Position numbers and translations under genes: made by a program. The notes beneath the pieces were generated by a model, which had not been told where the DNA came from, made no database searches, and saw nothing but the letters and a program-made list of their open reading frames with translations. Below, piece by piece: positions 18,568 through 26,987 of a DNA stretch of 58,815 bases. How positions within the stretch are numbered: the first letter of the stretch is position 1; each line of letters opens with the position of its first letter. This stretch comes from an uncultured Lachnospiraceae bacterium (lineage in GTDB: Bacteria; Bacillota; Clostridia; Lachnospirales; Lachnospiraceae), in contig CAJUSO010000018.1 in assembly GCA_910588965.1 (NCBI GenBank), positions 1-58,815 of the forward strand, written 5' to 3'.

Positions 18568-19301
18568 AAGGGAATTCTGTAATAGTATCTATAGTTTTTT
18601 TCATTTGCATAGCATTATATGTGAGCATAAAGAAAATAGGACGTGAAGCGACATTATCATGGGCGATGAAGGTTTTATCGCCTATTTGTATTATTTTGTT
18701 TTATTTGTCAGATGTGAGTATTATTGTTCCGATTTTAGAGAAATTTCAGGTTAAAGATCATGTGATTTTATCCAGCGATTCAATACGGGTGGCAGTTGAC
18801 TCGGCTATAGTAACATTATTTGTAAATACATTATTATCATTTTTGAGTTTTCCAATAAAAGTAGAGGTAGAAGCAAGAAGTTGGCAAGACGTAGAACAAC
18901 TTTTGATTTCTTGTAACCGAAGTTCTAAGATAGAGTATTCAGTAAAAGTGATTTCCAAATATAAATGGCTTTTAAGATGGTATAAAAAGCATGGAAAGCC
19001 TGTTATGCGAATTAAGAACTCTAAAAATACAAGTATTGTGGTTGATAGAGAAGAAGAATACGAAAATGTTATAGATTGTTCTAATGCATCAAAATATATA
19101 GATGTTAATCTATTCAATTTTCCAGAATCAGAAAAAGTATATTTTACCTTAGCAATTCAATCAAATAAGACTATAAAATGGGATGATGTGATAAAAACAG
19201 AGTTTTATATTTGGAAAAGGAATAAGTTAATAATAAGTTCATTATTTTGGCACATAAAGGGAAGCATTATCAAAATAGCACATAGGGAGGAGAGTTTATG
19301 A
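18564..19301 (+). CDS. Unrecognised membrane protein, second gene of AT-rich cassette
   Basis: 245 residues. Hydrophobic segments lie at about residues 5-23 and 35-58, with a third, weaker one around 80-97. The rest, about 145 residues, is a soluble basic domain presumably facing the cytoplasm. No family is recognised. The start overlaps the previous stop (ATGA) and an AAGGA site is 6 bases upstream. The short membrane anchor with a soluble domain, between two soluble partners, resembles the arrangement of membrane effectors in small defence operons, but this is inference only. Confidence 0.7.
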   Translation: MKGNSVIVSIVFFICIALYVSIKKIGREATLSWAMKVLSPICIILFYLSDVSIIVPILEKFQVKDHVILSSDSIRVAVDSAIVTLFVNTLLSFLSFPIKVEVEARSWQDVEQLLISCNRSSKIEYSVKVISKYKWLLRWYKKHGKPVMRIKNSKNTSIVVDREEEYENVIDCSNASKYIDVNLFNFPESEKVYFTLAIQSNKTIKWDDVIKTEFYIWKRNKLIISSLFWHIKGSIIKIAHREESL

Positions 19302-20332
19302 TTAATTTTTCGATATGGAATTTTAATGGTTTTCATTCTCTTAAGAAATTTCTGGAAGTTATTGGAGAAAATCGGATTGTGGTTCAGAAACCCAGAAAAC
19401 CATATAGAAATTGTGAATTGAAAAATGAAATAGGGATTTTTGATGGTTTTGGGGATTTTTCAATTGCTACAATGGAATGTATGGGTGAGACGATAGAATT
19501 TGTTGCAGTTGGGACAAACTGTCCAATATGCAGAAAAAATCAGGAAATAGATGAATATGAAGTAAGAGATATTATACAAAGAATCATTGCATTTGAGAAA
19601 AATGGTATCTTAAAAGTTGTTATATTGGCATCACAAAGAAACGCAGAAGTAGTTATCAAAAGGATTTTCAGTAATGAATTAGTTTGGGGAGAAATTACAG
19701 CGGATGAATATGTTTCGGAGGATATGCTGTATTGGTTGTTTTATCGTTTACGAGAAATGCAAGAAGAATTGATTGTTCAGGAACCCAAAATGTTCCTAAA
19801 TGGGATAATAAGTTATTTAGGGCGTACAAATGATAAAATTAATGCTGTTAGAGGAATAGGTATTAGAGTGTCAGCATTGTTAGGTACATTAGGCATGCTT
19901 TTAGGAGAAGAGAGTTTGCGTGCGCTTCGGCCTATAATACAATTTGGAGAACATGAATTAAATATAGAGCTATATATTGGAAATAGTGGAAAGATATATC
20001 CCAATAAGTATATTGGACCATATTCAGAAGAAGCAGATAATTTAAAATTAGATATAGATTTAGTAATACTTGTATGTAAGTATATTTTACCAAATATAAA
20101 AAAAGGATACAAAGATAGTTGTGATAAGCAGGAATGGTCTATTTATATTAAGCGTTTTTTTCTAAAGGCAGTTGGGAATGAGATGTCTGAAAAAATAAAG
20201 AAGGTAATGCAAAGTATTGAATTAGACATAGAAAGGTATGAGGAGGATAATGGAAGGTTAAGTGAAGATAGGGATTACACGGAAATAGAAGAATTGCTTG
20301 ACGAGGAGGATTTAGAGGAATACATAGAGTAA
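19298..20332 (+). CDS. Unrecognised protein, third gene of AT-rich cassette
   Basis: 344 residues, soluble, acidic at the C-terminus (ending in a run of Glu and Asp). One CPIC pair (CPICRKNQE, about residue 74) could bind metal with other residues, but there is no second CxxC. No nucleotide-binding motif is seen. GGGAGG lies 7 bases before the ATG, which overlaps the preceding stop. This is the last gene of the three-gene cassette; the next landmark is a 25-bp perfect hairpin at 20443. Function unknown. Confidence 0.72.
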   Translation: MINFSIWNFNGFHSLKKFLEVIGENRIVVQKPRKPYRNCELKNEIGIFDGFGDFSIATMECMGETIEFVAVGTNCPICRKNQEIDEYEVRDIIQRIIAFEKNGILKVVILASQRNAEVVIKRIFSNELVWGEITADEYVSEDMLYWLFYRLREMQEELIVQEPKMFLNGIISYLGRTNDKINAVRGIGIRVSALLGTLGMLLGEESLRALRPIIQFGEHELNIELYIGNSGKIYPNKYIGPYSEEADNLKLDIDLVILVCKYILPNIKKGYKDSCDKQEWSIYIKRFFLKAVGNEMSEKIKKVMQSIELDIERYEEDNGRLSEDRDYTEIEELLDEEDLEEYIE

Positions 20333-20442
20333 AAATGTTAGCATGATAAGAATCAGAAACATTTATTTGATAAGAAATTAAGGTTGAGATGTATTTGGGT
20401 TAAGAAGGTGATAGATACTATCATGAGAAAGTAAAAGATGCA

Positions 20443-20494
20443 TATCATATAAAATAAGAAGGACACAGGTGTGTCCTTCTTATTTTATATGATA
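20443..20494. terminator. Perfect 25-bp hairpin, bidirectional terminator
   Basis: 20443-20467 pairs without mismatch with 20470-20494, leaving a 2-base GG loop (in practice a larger loop will open). The outer half is A/T only, giving T-rich tails on both strands, so it can stop transcription from either side. It closes the AT-rich cassette. Confidence 0.85.
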
Positions 20495-20575
20495 GAGAAG
20501 TGAGGAAGGATTAAAGAATGGCGAAGTTAATGTTTAACCTTTCTTAATGCAGGAGCGGAAAGGATAGAAGAGAAT

Positions 20576-20881
20576 ATGAAAGAGGAAAGAGGGTTTTACA
20601 GGCTGGAAGGCCGGGAGACGGAAATGGGAAGGGATGGCAGAAAAGAGTTGCGGACAGAACTCTTAGAACAGCTGAAGGAGGAGGAAAAGGTACAGCGCCA
20701 GGAGGAATATGAGCAGCGCCTTGCCCAGGCAGTGAACGAAGTGTCCATGCTTGCGGCAGGAAAGGGAGGGGCAGCAGTATGTGAGCAAGTGGAGAAAATT
20801 ATGGACAGCGTCCAGAATATGGCTTTTCAGGAGGGCTACCATTACGCCATCGCTGTCCTGGAAGAGTGCCTGATCAAATAA
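20576..20881 (+). CDS. Small conserved helical protein, function unknown
   Basis: 101 residues. A charged, coiled-coil-like N-terminal half (Glu, Lys, Arg, Gln rich) is followed by a more hydrophobic C-terminal helix pair ending AIAVLEECLIK. The overall plan resembles small Firmicutes proteins that accompany XRE regulators, but no family can be named. The base composition returns to that of the core. Its 3' end overlaps the 3' end of the XRE gene on the other strand by 40 bases. Confidence 0.6.
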   Translation: MKEERGFYRLEGRETEMGRDGRKELRTELLEQLKEEEKVQRQEEYEQRLAQAVNEVSMLAAGKGGAAVCEQVEKIMDSVQNMAFQEGYHYAIAVLEECLIK

Positions 20882-21186
20882 GGAGGCATTATGCCCGGGA
20901 AGAACATCTGATAAATACAAATAAGGCGGATAATTTCCTTGAAATGCGCGGTCTGCTCATCCGTCAAGCTGGTAATCTCTAGGTACTCCCGCTGATCCAG
21001 TTCCAGCAGGTAATCTATGCTGACCATGAAAAATCGGGCTATCTTCACAAGCATTTCAATGGAAGGGAGGATGTTATTGTTCTCCCAATTGGAAACCGTC
21101 TGCTTGGAAATATTCAGTTTACCAGCCAGCTGTACCTGGTTTAAATTGTGGGCAATCCCTAATTTTTTGATAATATCGCCAAACAC
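20842..21186 (-). CDS. XRE-family transcriptional regulator
   Basis: 114 residues. The N-terminal HTH_3 domain has the pattern L-x-Q-x-x-L-A-x-K-L-x-I-S-K-Q-T-V-S-N-W-E-N, and the bases NNILPSIEMLVKIA and the FMVSIDYLLEL segment complete the fold. The C-terminal 45 residues form a short helical tail, which may dimerise or bind a ligand. The start is GTG at 21186, with AAGGAG 9 bases upstream. It is transcribed away from the WYL regulator gene. Regulators of this type often control the gene beside them, here possibly the small gene at 20576 or the island. Confidence 0.88.
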   Translation of the reverse strand: MFGDIIKKLGIAHNLNQVQLAGKLNISKQTVSNWENNNILPSIEMLVKIARFFMVSIDYLLELDQREYLEITSLTDEQTAHFKEIIRLICIYQMFFPGIMPPYLIRHSSRTAMA

Positions 21187-21218
21187 AGATTGGTGCTCCT
21201 TTTTAAGTATTAAATAAT

Positions 21219-21247
21219 ATTATACCCTGGATGGAATAACTTTACAA
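21219..21247 (-). promoter_or_regulatory. SigA-type promoter of the XRE regulator
   Basis: On the minus strand, TTGTAA (21247-21242), a 17-base spacer and TATAAT (21224-21219), 33 bases before the GTG start. Confidence 0.8.
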
Positions 21248-21366
21248 AATCTTAAAATATGTTTATAATAGCCTGATAAGTTGCATCGTTAACGGGGTTG
21301 TTCTGTGGGGCTGCGCTGTGATGGGCGGCCTTCCGAGCCAGGAATTGAAATGTTTTATGGTAAATC

Positions 21367-21400
21367 TTGAAAAATAATCAGAGAGTGACAGATATTGTCA
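21367..21400 (+). promoter_or_regulatory. Candidate promoter and operator of the WYL regulator
   Basis: A dyad TGACA-N5-TGTCA spans 21386-21400. A possible promoter, TTGAAA (21367-21372), 18 bases, GATATT (21391-21396), places the dyad over its -10. That arrangement would suit autorepression by the dimeric WYL protein encoded 48 bases downstream. The promoter call is weak; the dyad is exact. Confidence 0.45.
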
Positions 21401-21447
21401 TTCTTTTGTGCTATCATATGCCTATACAGAAAAGACAGGAGGGCAGA

Positions 21448-22392
21448 ATGGATAAGAATAAGATACAGAGGGTTTTGGGCATATACACCAAGCTGATGGG
21501 CGGATACCTGGTGAATAAGGCGGAGGAAGCGCTGGTTTACCAGGTCAATGAACGGAGTATCCAAAGGGACATTGATGATATCCGCCATTACCTAGATTCG
21601 GACATTTCCGCCACGGGAATTGTTAATTCGGTCGTGTACAATCACAAGGAGAAAGGCTACCGGCTGGAACAGATTTATCAGCTGAAGCTGAGCAATGCGG
21701 AGATTCTTGCCATCTGTAAGATTCTTTTGGACAGCAGGTCCCTGCGGAAGGACGAGATGACGGATATCCTGGACAAGCTGATTTCCTGCTGTATCCCGGC
21801 CAAGAACCAGAAGCTGGTCAAGGACTTGATCCGCAACGAGATGTTCCATTATGTGGAGCCAAGGCATAGGAAGCAGTTCCTGGATACCATGTGGCAGGTG
21901 GGGGAGGCGATCCGGGAGTGCAGGTTTATCGAAGCGGATTACCTGCGGACGAAGGATAAGGCGGTGGTGACGCGGAAATTAAAGCCGGTGGCAATTATGT
22001 TCTCCGGATATTATTTTTATCTGACGGCTTTTATTGATGACGAGGAAGTACGCAAGAATTTTGACGTAATCAATGATTCCTTCCCTACCATCTACCGCAT
22101 TGACCGCATCCAGAGGCTGCGGCTGTCAGAGGAGAAATTCCATATCCCCTACAGCAGCCGTTTTGAGGAAGGGGAATTCCGCAAGCGGATCCAGTTTATG
22201 TACGGCGGGAAACTGCAGAAGATTAAATTTAAGTATTACGGCAACGACGTGGACGCCATCCTGGACAAACTGCCCACGGCAAAAATCCTTGCAGAGAATA
22301 ACGGGGTCTATACCATCGCGGCCGAGGTGTTCGGCAAAGGGATTGACATGTGGCTCCGCAGCCAGGGGGATATGGTAGAAGTATTGGGGTAG
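21448..22392 (+). CDS. WYL domain transcriptional regulator
   Basis: 314 residues. The N-terminal winged-helix segment (about 1-60, including QVNERSIQRDIDDIRHYL, the recognition helix region) is followed by helical linkers and a WYL domain (about 145-245). That domain has the conserved arginine track RKLKPVAI, YYFYLTAF in place of the W-Y-L triplet, and IYRIDRI. The C-terminus is a WCX-like extension. WYL proteins bind nucleic-acid or nucleotide ligands and, as BrxR or CapW, repress phage-defence operons. It directly precedes the dynamin cluster (41-base gap, same strand), so it is the likely regulator of that cluster. The ATG at 21448 has AGGAGGGC upstream; a longer in-frame start at 21367 lacks one. 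Confidence 0.9.
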   Translation: MDKNKIQRVLGIYTKLMGGYLVNKAEEALVYQVNERSIQRDIDDIRHYLDSDISATGIVNSVVYNHKEKGYRLEQIYQLKLSNAEILAICKILLDSRSLRKDEMTDILDKLISCCIPAKNQKLVKDLIRNEMFHYVEPRHRKQFLDTMWQVGEAIRECRFIEADYLRTKDKAVVTRKLKPVAIMFSGYYFYLTAFIDDEEVRKNFDVINDSFPTIYRIDRIQRLRLSEEKFHIPYSSRFEEGEFRKRIQFMYGGKLQKIKFKYYGNDVDAILDKLPTAKILAENNGVYTIAAEVFGKGIDMWLRSQGDMVEVLG

Positions 22393-22433
22393 GAGGCATC
22401 TGAAATTACAGAGAAGGAGGGAGGTTTGGCGTT

Positions 22434-24047
22434 ATGGAAAAAGTGGTTTCGGCGTTAGAAGAAATAAAAAGCATCAATAACGCTTATGGTATCTCAATAG
22501 ATGGAATCTGCAAGCTGCAAGCTGAGATTTCAGAAGCTAAAGTATGTATGCCGATTATTGGCAGGTTCAGTTCTGGAAAGAGCGCATTGGTAAATACGAT
22601 TCTAGGGTATAGCAAAAAAATATTTAGGGAAGACATCACTCCAGAGACGGCGGTTCCTGCTGAGATTGTCTATACAGACACAGAAGAGCTGGCAGCAGTT
22701 ATTGGAAATGACGGCACATGCAGGACAATGTCTATAGAAGATTACAGGGGCTATGAGGCGGATGCAAGTACTGTGAAACATACGCGCATCCAGCTCCGCA
22801 ATCATTTCCTGGAAAAAATCCCAGATGTGATGCTGGTGGATATGCCAGGCTTTGAATCCGGTTATGAGGTACATAACAAGGCAATCGACCACTATTTGCC
22901 GCAAAGCCTAGCGTATCTTGTTGCCTTCCCGGCAGACGACATGATTGTCAGGAGCAGCGTGGGCAATATCCTCAAGGAATTATGTCTGCATGAGATGCCG
23001 CTCTGTGTCGTCATTACCAAATATGATAAAAAGAATGATGAATTTGACATAACCTTTGCAAACATGAAGGAAAGCCTTAAGAGATTTGTAGGCGACAGGG
23101 AAATCAGGTACTGCTGGACAAGCAGTTTTACAGGCGACGCTGAGGAAGTGGAGGTATTTCTTGCAGAGATACAGGAAAAGTCGCAAGATATCCTTGCGGG
23201 TAAGTACCGAAAACTGCTGATGCCAATCCTTGAAAATACGCAGAATTATCTGAAGACGGAGTTAAATGGGAGTCAGTTGTCAGAGTCGGAACTGGATGAA
23301 AAAGAAGAGAGGCTTCACAAACAGCTTGCATCTCTGGGCTCGAAATTCTCAAAAGAGCAGGAGGATTTTGATTTGGAAATAGCGGAATGTGTGCAAGAGA
23401 TCAAGTCTGATGTACAAAGCGCAATGGAAGCGGAAGAATCCTCCTTGGTTGCAATGGCGATGAATCATCAGGGCATAAATGAGCATTTGAATGCTGTAGT
23501 GAGGAAGGCAGTTACCATAAGCGTGAAGAGACGGTTTCTGCCCAAGGTTGAGAAGTACCTTAGAAGAGTAGACAAAGCTATTAATAGCGAGTCGCTGGGG
23601 GACGTCCATATTTCATGTTCCTTTGACGTAGAAAAGCTGAATCAGGATATCGTCGGCAACGCTGTCGCAGTGGCAGCCGCCGCGTTGGTAGGCGGGCCCA
23701 TTGTGGGCATTATTGCTGGAATCGTTACTGGAATGGTTGCGCTGCTTTCTGGAAACAGAAAGAGGGAGGAAGCGAGAGAGAAGATCCGGCAGAAGCTCAG
23801 GGGAGAGGTATTCCCAAAGGTACTGCGGGAAATTGGCACTAATATGGAAATGGAAATTACGAAACAGATAAAGTTAGTAAACGCTACGATGGAAGAAGAA
23901 TTGACAACCCAGAAAAATACGTTGGAAAAAGCAGTGTCGGATATAAGGCAGCAGATGAATGATGAGAAGGCGAAAAAAGAAAATCTTGCAATAGATATCA
24001 AAGCAGATTTAGAACGGGTGGAGGAAATAAAAAATGGCTTACGATGA
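22434..24047 (+). CDS. Dynamin-like GTPase A
   Basis: 537 residues, dynamin superfamily. G1 is GRFSSGKS (residues 43-50), G2 probably the Thr in PETAVPAE, G3 is DMPG (136-139) and G4 is TKYD (195-198). A long helical region follows, then a hydrophobic hairpin (about 408-439, Ala/Gly/Val/Ile rich with a central GGP). In bacterial dynamin-like proteins and mitofusins such a paddle inserts into membrane. A coiled coil closes the protein. The Shine-Dalgarno is GAGGGAGG. The stop lies 14 bases inside the next GTPase gene, so the two are coupled and probably form a hetero-oligomer, as with LeoB/LeoC or paired cyanobacterial DLPs. Confidence 0.88.
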   Translation: MEKVVSALEEIKSINNAYGISIDGICKLQAEISEAKVCMPIIGRFSSGKSALVNTILGYSKKIFREDITPETAVPAEIVYTDTEELAAVIGNDGTCRTMSIEDYRGYEADASTVKHTRIQLRNHFLEKIPDVMLVDMPGFESGYEVHNKAIDHYLPQSLAYLVAFPADDMIVRSSVGNILKELCLHEMPLCVVITKYDKKNDEFDITFANMKESLKRFVGDREIRYCWTSSFTGDAEEVEVFLAEIQEKSQDILAGKYRKLLMPILENTQNYLKTELNGSQLSESELDEKEERLHKQLASLGSKFSKEQEDFDLEIAECVQEIKSDVQSAMEAEESSLVAMAMNHQGINEHLNAVVRKAVTISVKRRFLPKVEKYLRRVDKAINSESLGDVHISCSFDVEKLNQDIVGNAVAVAAAALVGGPIVGIIAGIVTGMVALLSGNRKREEAREKIRQKLRGEVFPKVLREIGTNMEMEITKQIKLVNATMEEELTTQKNTLEKAVSDIRQQMNDEKAKKENLAIDIKADLERVEEIKNGLR

Positions 24048-25683
24048 AGAAGTATATGAGAGGCTAATTCAGAATTTTAATCTTCTTTGTACAATCATAA
24101 AGCAAAATACTTCCGGGAATCAAATGAAAGCAGACCTCTCCAAGATAGAAGAGATTATCCATAAAAAGATACCAGATACGTTGAAGAAAAACGCTCCTGA
24201 GGATTTTTATGAACTCTATACCGATTTCAAATCCGAATATGAGAAGTTCAGGGATTTTATCCTCTATGACAAATTAATTGGAAAAAACATTGTCGCATTG
24301 GGCGGCGGCTTTTCCAGCGGAAAATCCAGTTTCCTCAATGCGCTGATGGGAAAGAATGTTTTGCCAGCGGATATTGACCCCTCCACGTCCGTCCCTACCT
24401 ACATCGTAAAAGGCGATAAGCACAAGGTGACAGGGATCAATGTGTTCGATTCCAAGGTGCAGATGCTGCCGCGTGATATCCGCAAAATTGCCCATGGGTT
24501 TGGGGAAGTAGAGGATGAGGAAGATGAGCAGGTGACAGATTCTGTAACGCTGGGGCATGTATTGGAAAGCATTTTTTTCTCAACGCCTCTGCATTCATAT
24601 GGCAGCATTGCATTTCTGGACACGCCGGGATATTCCAAGCCTGATTCAGAAAAATATACGGCAAAGACAGACGAACAGATCGCACGTGGCCAACTGAATG
24701 CAAGCAATTATATTTTATGGTTTGTACAGGCAGACGCAGGGACAATCACAGAGGAAGATATCAAGTTTATCAAGACGCTTCGGGAAGATATTCCCATGCT
24801 CATTGTGGTAAACAAAGCGGACAAAAAGAACCTGTCTGATCTCAAAGATATCATTGCCAAGATTAAGTCGAACCTGGATATCAAAGGCGTCCGTTATGTC
24901 AGTGTACGGGCCTTTACCAGTAGGCTGGAACAGATTGAGGATGAGGAATTAAAAGCATTTATTATGCATGATGCAGATAAGATCAGAGAGCAGATAGAAG
25001 ATTGGGACAGACAAGTATACGAGTCTAATTTTGCGAGGAATTTCAAGAAGATTTTCGTCCGATGCAAGGAGTTTTATGAGGACGAGATTGACGAGGAAAG
25101 CCGCAAGCTGACAAGGCTGAATACCTCCATTACCAGGCTCGCAGCGGAGGAAATTGAGACGGAGATTCTGGAGCCATTGCAGTTAATGGTGAAGGATGCC
25201 CAGAAAAATGTCAATGCCTTAAAAGAAATCCGAGGGAAACTGAAGGAATTGCAGGACGAATTTTTCACAGAGATTAAATCTATTTCAGATATCGTTGGCA
25301 TCGCCATGCCAGAACCGTCTGAAATAGATCTTCTCCAGGATAAGGTTCAAAACCCGCTTCAGATGATTGAAGAATATAAGGAGGGAAAAGGGATTCAGAC
25401 GGACCGTTCCCTGGTAGGTTTGCTGCAGGATATGCTTGCAGGAATTGAGCCGGCAATCACCAAAAGCGCTGGAAGCAGCGGCTACAGGAAAGAACTGGTT
25501 GGAATGATAAAGGATGCCTGCAGTATCAGCCCTGAGGGGATCCATATTAATGATATTTATCGGAATAGGGCAGAATATGTGGCCTTGCTTGCAGGAGTCT
25601 GCAATATCAGCCCTGGGAAGAACCATATTAATGACGTATACCAAAATACAGCGGAATACACAGCATTGATTGCAGAAGTATAA
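24034..25683 (+). CDS. Dynamin-like GTPase B with duplicated C-terminal motif
   Basis: 549 residues. A helical N-terminus (1-85) leads to the GTPase domain: G1 GGFSSGKS (91-98), a Thr/Ser-rich G2 (DPSTSVPT), G3 DTPG (196-199) and G4 NKAD (260-263). Next is a long helical middle region. No obvious transmembrane paddle is present, unlike its partner. The last 54 residues are two copies of a 27-residue unit (496-522 and 523-549) sharing C-x-I-S-P, HIND-(I/V)-Y and AEY-x-AL. It overlaps GTPase A by 14 bases, which argues for stoichiometric coexpression. The 27-residue unit looks like a docking motif, perhaps for the TerB-like protein or the ATPase downstream; this is inference. Confidence 0.87.
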   Translation: MAYDEEVYERLIQNFNLLCTIIKQNTSGNQMKADLSKIEEIIHKKIPDTLKKNAPEDFYELYTDFKSEYEKFRDFILYDKLIGKNIVALGGGFSSGKSSFLNALMGKNVLPADIDPSTSVPTYIVKGDKHKVTGINVFDSKVQMLPRDIRKIAHGFGEVEDEEDEQVTDSVTLGHVLESIFFSTPLHSYGSIAFLDTPGYSKPDSEKYTAKTDEQIARGQLNASNYILWFVQADAGTITEEDIKFIKTLREDIPMLIVVNKADKKNLSDLKDIIAKIKSNLDIKGVRYVSVRAFTSRLEQIEDEELKAFIMHDADKIREQIEDWDRQVYESNFARNFKKIFVRCKEFYEDEIDEESRKLTRLNTSITRLAAEEIETEILEPLQLMVKDAQKNVNALKEIRGKLKELQDEFFTEIKSISDIVGIAMPEPSEIDLLQDKVQNPLQMIEEYKEGKGIQTDRSLVGLLQDMLAGIEPAITKSAGSSGYRKELVGMIKDACSISPEGIHINDIYRNRAEYVALLAGVCNISPGKNHINDVYQNTAEYTALIAEV

Positions 25684-25698
25684 GGAGTGAAGCGTGAG

Positions 25699-26922
25699 AT
25701 GGAGAAAAGTAAAATAGATTTCCTGTGTGAATATTTAGAACAAAATACAGCAAAACAGTATCCGATTGCAAATGCAGAATTGGCGGAAAGCAGTGACTAC
25801 ATCAAAAATGGCTACCTTAAAATGCTGGCGGTTGTGATGCAGCAGTCCGGTAATATTTTGAAAACGCAGTTAGAGGTTTTTAGAAGAATTGTAGAAGGCG
25901 CCAAAGTAGAGAATGCAGCAGAAGACTACCTGCGCATGGCTTTGGATATTGAAATAGAGGATTACATCAATTTTTGCCTCGAATGCAAAGAACTAAAATT
26001 AAAATACCGCTGGGTATTAGATGCGATTATCATAACTTGCGTACAAGAAAAAATAGAGGGGCAACTGGCGCTGATTGCACATTTTTGTGAATCGTATGAA
26101 GTATCGAAAGAGGAACTCCGTTATATTGCAGCTATGGCCAAGGCAATTCTTTGTATGAATGAGTCCGATTACATAACTACGTATGAGATAAAAGAAGATA
26201 CGGTTCCAGATGTGATATTCAGCGACTATATGTATCTGATGCCAAAGAGTTGTATGTGCAGCAATGCTAATATAACGATTTTCCGGCCGACCTGTCAAGA
26301 AGATGTTACCGTGCAGGCATTAGAGAAAATAAATGAGATAGATACCCCGTGCATTAAAATAATTGGTGCAGAAATTATGAATAATTACAATTTGGAATTT
26401 TGTAATAGGGAAAAGGTAATACTGGAAGACTGCCGTTTTACAGGAGGTGGATACCCAATCCGATTTTTAGATTGTGAACATGTGATTATCCAAAATTGTA
26501 AATTTGCAGAGTTTACTACAAGGACAATCTATATTGAGGATATTTCGGACATTTTAATTGATGGCTGTGAATTTTCTAATTGTATGGTGAGATATAGCAG
26601 AACGAATGGCGACACTTGGAAATCATTAGGGGGGGTTATTTATTCAGGTAAGCCAAAGAGTATAAAAAGACTTAATTTGATGGATTCAAAATTTTTATCT
26701 TGTGGAGGGATAAATAGTTATCATTGTTATTATTACGCATCGGAGATTATCTCGAATAAAAGATGTTATGTTTGTAATTGTCAATTTGATAATTGTTGGA
26801 ATTTCCACGCATATGATGAGAAAGATCCAAAAGATAGGAGAAGAACAATGTTTCCCGAAGGTTCTGCTGCAGAAAATTGTAGTTTTGAAAACTCGGCTGC
26901 ATTTTGTGAAAGCGTTCAATAA
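25699..26922 (+). CDS. TerB-like helical domain fused to a parallel beta-helix
   Basis: 407 residues. The N-terminal half (about 20-150) is all-helical, and its MLAVVMQQSGNI and YEVSKEELRYIAAM segments resemble the TerB/DUF533 fold. The C-terminal half (about 215-395) has a ladder of short strands (VILEDCRFTGGGYPIRFLDC and similar), each ending in Cys or Asn, typical of a right-handed beta-helix; there are many cysteines. Both assignments are by pattern, not alignment. TerB-like domains are known partners of dynamins and other membrane-associated stress complexes. AAGGAGT is 10 bases before the ATG at 25699; a GTG at 25687 abuts it. The 3' third is more AT-rich than the 5' part, hinting at a composite gene. 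Confidence 0.68.
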   Translation: MEKSKIDFLCEYLEQNTAKQYPIANAELAESSDYIKNGYLKMLAVVMQQSGNILKTQLEVFRRIVEGAKVENAAEDYLRMALDIEIEDYINFCLECKELKLKYRWVLDAIIITCVQEKIEGQLALIAHFCESYEVSKEELRYIAAMAKAILCMNESDYITTYEIKEDTVPDVIFSDYMYLMPKSCMCSNANITIFRPTCQEDVTVQALEKINEIDTPCIKIIGAEIMNNYNLEFCNREKVILEDCRFTGGGYPIRFLDCEHVIIQNCKFAEFTTRTIYIEDISDILIDGCEFSNCMVRYSRTNGDTWKSLGGVIYSGKPKSIKRLNLMDSKFLSCGGINSYHCYYYASEIISNKRCYVCNCQFDNCWNFHAYDEKDPKDRRRTMFPEGSAAENCSFENSAAFCESVQ

Positions 26923-26987
26923 AAGGGGAAAATAAAAAGTATTTTGGTTTCTTATAGGGAGCGTGGAATTTGTCTGATAGTTAAAAT

